A stretch of 64,000 bases of DNA from the IMG/VR virus record IMGVR_UViG_3300045902_000324, positions 1 through 64,000 of that record. One strand, written 5' to 3'. Source of the stretch: a virus. The translations under genes were made by a program, and so were the position numbers. The notes under the pieces are model-generated. The model saw only the letters and a program-made list of their open reading frames with translations, made no database searches and was not told where the DNA came from. Of this stretch, positions 60,305 through 64,000 are shown one piece after another; the first letter of the stretch is position 1; every line of letters starts with the position of its first letter.

Positions 60305-63226
60305 TCATTTCAAATTTTTTGAAACCAAGTCGGTGAGGGACATTCCGACAATCTTGTTTAGACCCTTGTTCCCCTGTGGGCAGGTTGGGTCAATTAGGCA
60401 GGATGGGCACCCGAAATTACAGGCGCAGCTATGTGACAAGTCCAGCGATCGCTCACAGAACGTGACCATCTCCTCAAAGATGGATTGAACAGCACCGCTG
60501 CCGCCGGAACTGGTGTCATACAGCCGCACCTTGAAGGCGCTCCATCCGTTCGAGTCATAAAGCGGTGTCTCCGGTTCATCTACTCTTGCTTTTTTGGGTT
60601 GCTCAACCATAGCGTTTAGGTCATAACGGCTGAACAACGTCACCAGTGGCGTCGCAAACTTCATGCCGTGGGCGAACGAATGCAACCCTAAAAACACTGG
60701 GTCAGCGTCCCACAGAGGGTCTGCCCCATCCGCCAAGGCAACGTTGAGATCACCATTGAATATGTCAAGCGCTTTCGCTTTGGCAACCTCAACCTGCCGA
60801 ATGATTTCCGAGCACATGTCCATGTCAAACTCGACCGACAAAACGGGTGCATCGAACCCGCTATGATAGGGCGCTTCAAACGTTTCCATGTTCACTACAG
60901 TCTTTTTCTTGTGAGCTTTCATTTTCATCCGGCATGACGCACACGTATCTCGTTCCGTGCTTTGGTCTTTGTTGTGCAATCCGCAGTTGGAGCGCCCACA
61001 GCGATGCGTCGTGACTTCCTCGACTTCGTTATAGCCGAACGTGGTTCTCACCACTCGCCCCCAGTCAAGGCTGATCCGGATTCTCCCGGTCACATCCTCC
61101 AAAATCTTAGGCTCCATTAAACCTTTCAACGGAGTGACGTTGAGCGAACCCAAAGCTTGAGTTGAGTATTCAGGCTGATCGATTTTCTTCAGCCTGGCCA
61201 CGCGCTTTTTCATATCCAACTCTTCGCTGACGAACCAATCGAGTCCATCATCTGAACCGAGCGAACTGGCTTTGTAAATTGCGCCTGGATACACCTCGCT
61301 GATAGCCAGGGCATCATCCATCTGCTCGATTTCATCACCTGTGGCGGCATCTTTTACCGATACAGTGAACCCCCCCGTGCCGCGCATGTTCACCTCACCG
61401 TGAGGGTTAGTCTCCTTGCTGCTGACCATCCCTTGATCCACCGCCAGCGCTCCGCGAGTCACCATTTTTTCTAGAACAGCACTGCCGATCCAGCCGAACG
61501 TTTCGGACACATGGCTTGCGGGCAGATACCCCTCTCTACCAGCGCAGGACAAGTGGCGTCCCACTGTGATCGGGTAGTCAGGGTTCGACTCGGCAAACTC
61601 CGCAGCGCCGTGCAGCAGCAATTCAGGCTGTTTTGAGTAGTACGAGTCTAGGTAGTCGTTCGCTGAGGGGACGAAGATCACCAACCCCGGTGCCGTTCGC
61701 CCACATCGCCCCATGCGTTGCCGTGTGGACATGATCGAGCCACCATAGCCAGCCAGGATTACAAACCGCAGATCGGGTAGATCGATCCCTGCTTCCAGCG
61801 CAGACGTGCTAATCACACAGCTTTTGTCCTTGGTAGACAGCGCCCTAATGATTTCGGCCCGGTCTTCAGTTTTGAGACTGCCGTAATAACCCATTACCTG
61901 CTGTCCGATATCTCGCCGCCCTTGCTTTGCAGACATTTCCTTGATCTGCGACACAAGAGATTTTGTACGATCTCGGCTGTTCGTGAACACGATGCCGCTC
62001 AGGTTCGCAGCGATCGCAGAAATTGCAGCACTGACAACCGTGGCATTTAGACTTTTCTGGGGCTTAAGTGCGAGGAACACTCGCCCTTTACTGCCTGCGG
62101 TAGACTTCTCCACAGAATGCAACCGACCTGGGCACTTATCCCAGCCCGCCAGCTTACAAGCAAGTTTTTGTGGGTTCCCGACTGTGGCAGACGCCACAAT
62201 CCATTGAACTTTGCGCTCTGCGACCATTGTGGTCGGCAACGCAGATAGATACTCCCGCTCGTCAGCAGGCAACGGTGGCAATGCGTCTTCTAGTGCAAGA
62301 ACGTCAACATTTCCTCGCATCATGCTCACCGTGTTCACAGCGCCACGGATGCGCCGACACAGGTTAATCATGTTTCCGCCGAACACGCCTCGGTACGTAT
62401 GCCCTTCATCAATTACGATAAATTTCAAGTTCAAGAAGAATCGTCGCAATCCCTCCCACGCCTCTCCCTTAGTGACGTTGTTGAGCATCCAGTGGAGCAC
62501 GTCTGGACTCATACAGAGGATGCGGCACGTATCAAGCAGCGCGGGCCGCCTGGCGCTAGGTATATCGCCTGTGATGAGCGCGATGGGAACAGGTGTAGGT
62601 AACCTATTGTTAATCTCCGCCATTTTCGCGGATTGATCATTGGCAAGTGCCTTGATTGGATAGACGAACAGCGCTGTCTTGGTCGGGTCACGCAACAGCG
62701 CATCGAATATACCTGGAAGAAAACAACCTGTCTTTCCCGATGCGGTCGGTGTGAACAATCCCAATCCTTTTCCACAGCGGAGCGCCTCAAAGCTCTCAGC
62801 CTGGTGACGATAAAGCCGTGGAAAGGGCAATGCTCCTGCGACATCTGGATGAAGGTCTTCTGGAATCGGCACGTACTCTGCTGGCTGGGGCTGCTCTACT
62901 TCGACGTAATTAAGATCGCCTGACTCGACAAGTGCCCACGCAATATTCCGAAACGTCACCTCTTGAATTTTCTGAACGATTTCTTGGATACTCCGTTCTG
63001 TTGCGTCGAACCGAGGCTGGGAAATCACACCGTCAGCGATCGCATTTTCCCAATCCAGGACAATACCGTTCTCGAAATACGCAAATCTTCCAACGATTGC
63101 TTGGCAGGTCTGGTTTCTGCCAACAGCGCCAATGAAAGCTGGTTTTTCGGGCGTCAGCCAGTCTGGGGGGTCACCTATCTCAGGTTCAGCCGTTGCTACG
63201 TTGATTAATTCGAGATCTAGATCCAT
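60305..63226 (-). CDS. MrfA-like DEAD/DEAH helicase with C-terminal Cys cluster
   Basis: 973 residues. Walker A FTPTASGKTG at 159-166, DEGH box FIVIDEGHTY, SATVGNP, ALEAGIDLPDLRF and STRQRMGRCGRTAPG (motifs V-VI). An inner CGRSNCGLH...CASC zinc-like site, and the C-terminal CACNFGCPSCLIDPTC typical of DUF1998/MrfA-type repair helicases. Likely 3'-5' DNA translocase in repair or replication restart. First gene leftward of the repressor region. Confidence 0.8.
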   Translation of the reverse strand: MDLDLELINVATAEPEIGDPPDWLTPEKPAFIGAVGRNQTCQAIVGRFAYFENGIVLDWENAIADGVISQPRFDATERSIQEIVQKIQEVTFRNIAWALVESGDLNYVEVEQPQPAEYVPIPEDLHPDVAGALPFPRLYRHQAESFEALRCGKGLGLFTPTASGKTGCFLPGIFDALLRDPTKTALFVYPIKALANDQSAKMAEINNRLPTPVPIALITGDIPSARRPALLDTCRILCMSPDVLHWMLNNVTKGEAWEGLRRFFLNLKFIVIDEGHTYRGVFGGNMINLCRRIRGAVNTVSMMRGNVDVLALEDALPPLPADEREYLSALPTTMVAERKVQWIVASATVGNPQKLACKLAGWDKCPGRLHSVEKSTAGSKGRVFLALKPQKSLNATVVSAAISAIAANLSGIVFTNSRDRTKSLVSQIKEMSAKQGRRDIGQQVMGYYGSLKTEDRAEIIRALSTKDKSCVISTSALEAGIDLPDLRFVILAGYGGSIMSTRQRMGRCGRTAPGLVIFVPSANDYLDSYYSKQPELLLHGAAEFAESNPDYPITVGRHLSCAGREGYLPASHVSETFGWIGSAVLEKMVTRGALAVDQGMVSSKETNPHGEVNMRGTGGFTVSVKDAATGDEIEQMDDALAISEVYPGAIYKASSLGSDDGLDWFVSEELDMKKRVARLKKIDQPEYSTQALGSLNVTPLKGLMEPKILEDVTGRIRISLDWGRVVRTTFGYNEVEEVTTHRCGRSNCGLHNKDQSTERDTCASCRMKMKAHKKKTVVNMETFEAPYHSGFDAPVLSVEFDMDMCSEIIRQVEVAKAKALDIFNGDLNVALADGADPLWDADPVFLGLHSFAHGMKFATPLVTLFSRYDLNAMVEQPKKARVDEPETPLYDSNGWSAFKVRLYDTSSGGSGAVQSIFEEMVTFCERSLDLSHSCACNFGCPSCLIDPTCPQGNKGLNKIVGMSLTDLVSKNLK

Positions 63227-63252
63227 AGCCAGTTCCGATTGGGTTCTCTAAT

Positions 63253-63281
63253 ATCGTAACAACTTGCAGTTTTTGTGTCAA
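63253..63281 (-). promoter_or_regulatory. early-type promoter of the replication block
   Basis: Minus strand TTGACA (63276-63281), 17-nt spacer, TACGAT (63253-63258), then ATTAGA. Perfect -35, ideal spacing. Confidence 0.8.
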
Positions 63282-63295
63282 TATGTTTTAATTTA

Positions 63296-63350
63296 TTGAG
63301 CGGAATCCGCCATTTTATTGATCTTTGTGGTTTATATAAGATATATAACT
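63296..63350. promoter_or_regulatory. operator-like region between repressor and early operon
   Basis: Contains palindrome GCGGAATCCGC (63299-63309) and inverted repeat TTATAT-AAGAT-ATATAA (about 63333-63349), the latter in a TATA-rich -10-like sequence for the plus-strand gene. Candidates for repressor binding sites. Confidence 0.5.
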
Positions 63351-63378
63351 AGTGTAGTATGTGCTTCTAGGAGTTCCC

Positions 63379-63996
63379 TTGTTAGAAAACCTTATTAAAA
63401 AGCTGTCCGATCATGTGGGCGGAGAGAGAGCTTTATCAAGATTGTCTGGAATATCGAAGTCCAGTTTGTCCAAGATAGCAACCGGGGAGTCCGATAAGCT
63501 CTCCCCGGAAAACCTGATAAGACTTGCTGAGACTACTCAACACTTGCTGGCAGACGGAAACCCTTTGCGAGATGAGATGGGACGAGATGTAGTCTACAGC
63601 GAGATCGAATTGATAGGGTTGGCATTTGGACTAGCGACGCCTCCCACACCAGTGGACTTATCCCCTGTAGCCGCATTCATTCGTGGAATACTTGCAGCAC
63701 ACGGGTACAATCCCTTTCAAAAATCTACTCTCGGTGCCGGAATTGACTGGTTCTTGGGACATTGTGCATTGTCAAAACTAACACCGGAAGTTAAAGAACA
63801 AAGAACGCAAACAATCCGGCTGTTGATTCGAGGCGATATCCGTATCGAACCGACCGACCCGATCTTGACTACTATCTCCAGAGCGATTAGCAAAATCGAC
63901 GGAGTGCCGTCAATTACCCCACTCATGCTACGGTCGATGCTGACGGACTCGCCCACAGAGGTCGAGCATGTGGACGAGCCTTGCCTAACACATTAA
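63379..63996 (+). CDS. XRE-type repressor-like regulator
   Basis: 205 residues from TTG 63379, which has AGGAG 5-6 nt upstream (the GTG at 63361 has none). N-terminal HTH (ALSRLSGISKSSLSKIATG ... ENLIRLAETTQ). No LexA-type protease motif seen in the rest, so control by an antirepressor such as the 24793 product is conceivable. Divergent from the early promoter at 63253. Confidence 0.7.
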   Translation: MLENLIKKLSDHVGGERALSRLSGISKSSLSKIATGESDKLSPENLIRLAETTQHLLADGNPLRDEMGRDVVYSEIELIGLAFGLATPPTPVDLSPVAAFIRGILAAHGYNPFQKSTLGAGIDWFLGHCALSKLTPEVKEQRTQTIRLLIRGDIRIEPTDPILTTISRAISKIDGVPSITPLMLRSMLTDSPTEVEHVDEPCLTH

Positions 63997-64000
63997 GCGC

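Noticed and set aside
60305-63226. DISARM or Dpd defence helicase
   Set aside because: The DUF1998-like C-terminus alone is not specific; no PLD protein, DUF1998 partner or queuine-transferase-like gene in the window.

Overview
The window reads as most of the genome of a temperate, tailed cyanobacterial virus or phage-plasmid. The cyanobacterial assignment rests on the very frequent octamer GCGATCGC (HIP1, a hallmark of cyanobacterial genomes) in nearly every gene, on a type IV pilin gene, and on gene families common in cyanobacterial plasmids and prophages. The virion genes have the lambda/HK97-like siphovirus layout. No integrase is visible, while a ParB gene sits beside a long palindromic repeat element, so maintenance as a plasmid is plausible (inference).

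Layout. 1-344: 5' part of a minus-strand gene running off the edge. 345-1335: gene-free palindromic element 1. 1336-7788: minus-strand early or accessory genes (ParB, PP-loop protein, 2H phosphoesterase, ASCH-like protein, many small unknowns). 7966-19124: plus-strand packaging and head genes (small terminase, TerL, portal, MuF-like) with minus-strand cassettes between them (DUF1653, kinase remnant, adenine methylase, HNH, HU). 20833-31697: ThyX, MazG-like, scaffold, decoration, capsid, connector and tail-tube genes plus the frameshifted G/GT chaperone, interrupted by a minus-strand GGDEF gene and an antirepressor-like gene. 31701-40681: tape measure and a giant distal-tail protein. 40678-48449: a minus-strand tail-tip operon M-L-K-I-J, extended by an EAL phosphodiesterase, structural proteins and a type IV pilin. 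48489-49435: lysis genes. 49438-50163: palindromic element 2. 50166-63226: minus-strand replication and recombination block (RadC, small gene, IS605-type insertion, RuvC, PolA, CoiA-like, prim-pol/helicase, OB-like protein, MrfA-like helicase). 63379-63996: divergent repressor-like gene.

Regulation. Two signal families divide the genes. Minus-strand early and accessory genes are preceded by near-consensus sigma70-type promoters TTGACA-N17/18-TACGAT, usually followed by ATAGA. Virion genes, the GGDEF gene and the divergent lysis/tail-tip pair instead carry GGGYANNRTY, usually 14-40 nt before the start codon. This suggests an early/late programme in which the late motif is read by a phage-encoded or phage-modified factor.

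Most notable: two roughly 0.5-0.7 kb inverted-repeat elements built from TGTCATGACC units about 49 kb apart; a bacterial-intein-like Hint domain inside tail protein J; a phage-borne diguanylate cyclase / c-di-GMP phosphodiesterase / type IV pilin set; a perfect 28-bp direct repeat flanking a PP-loop cassette; and a lambda-like GGGAAAG frameshift site.
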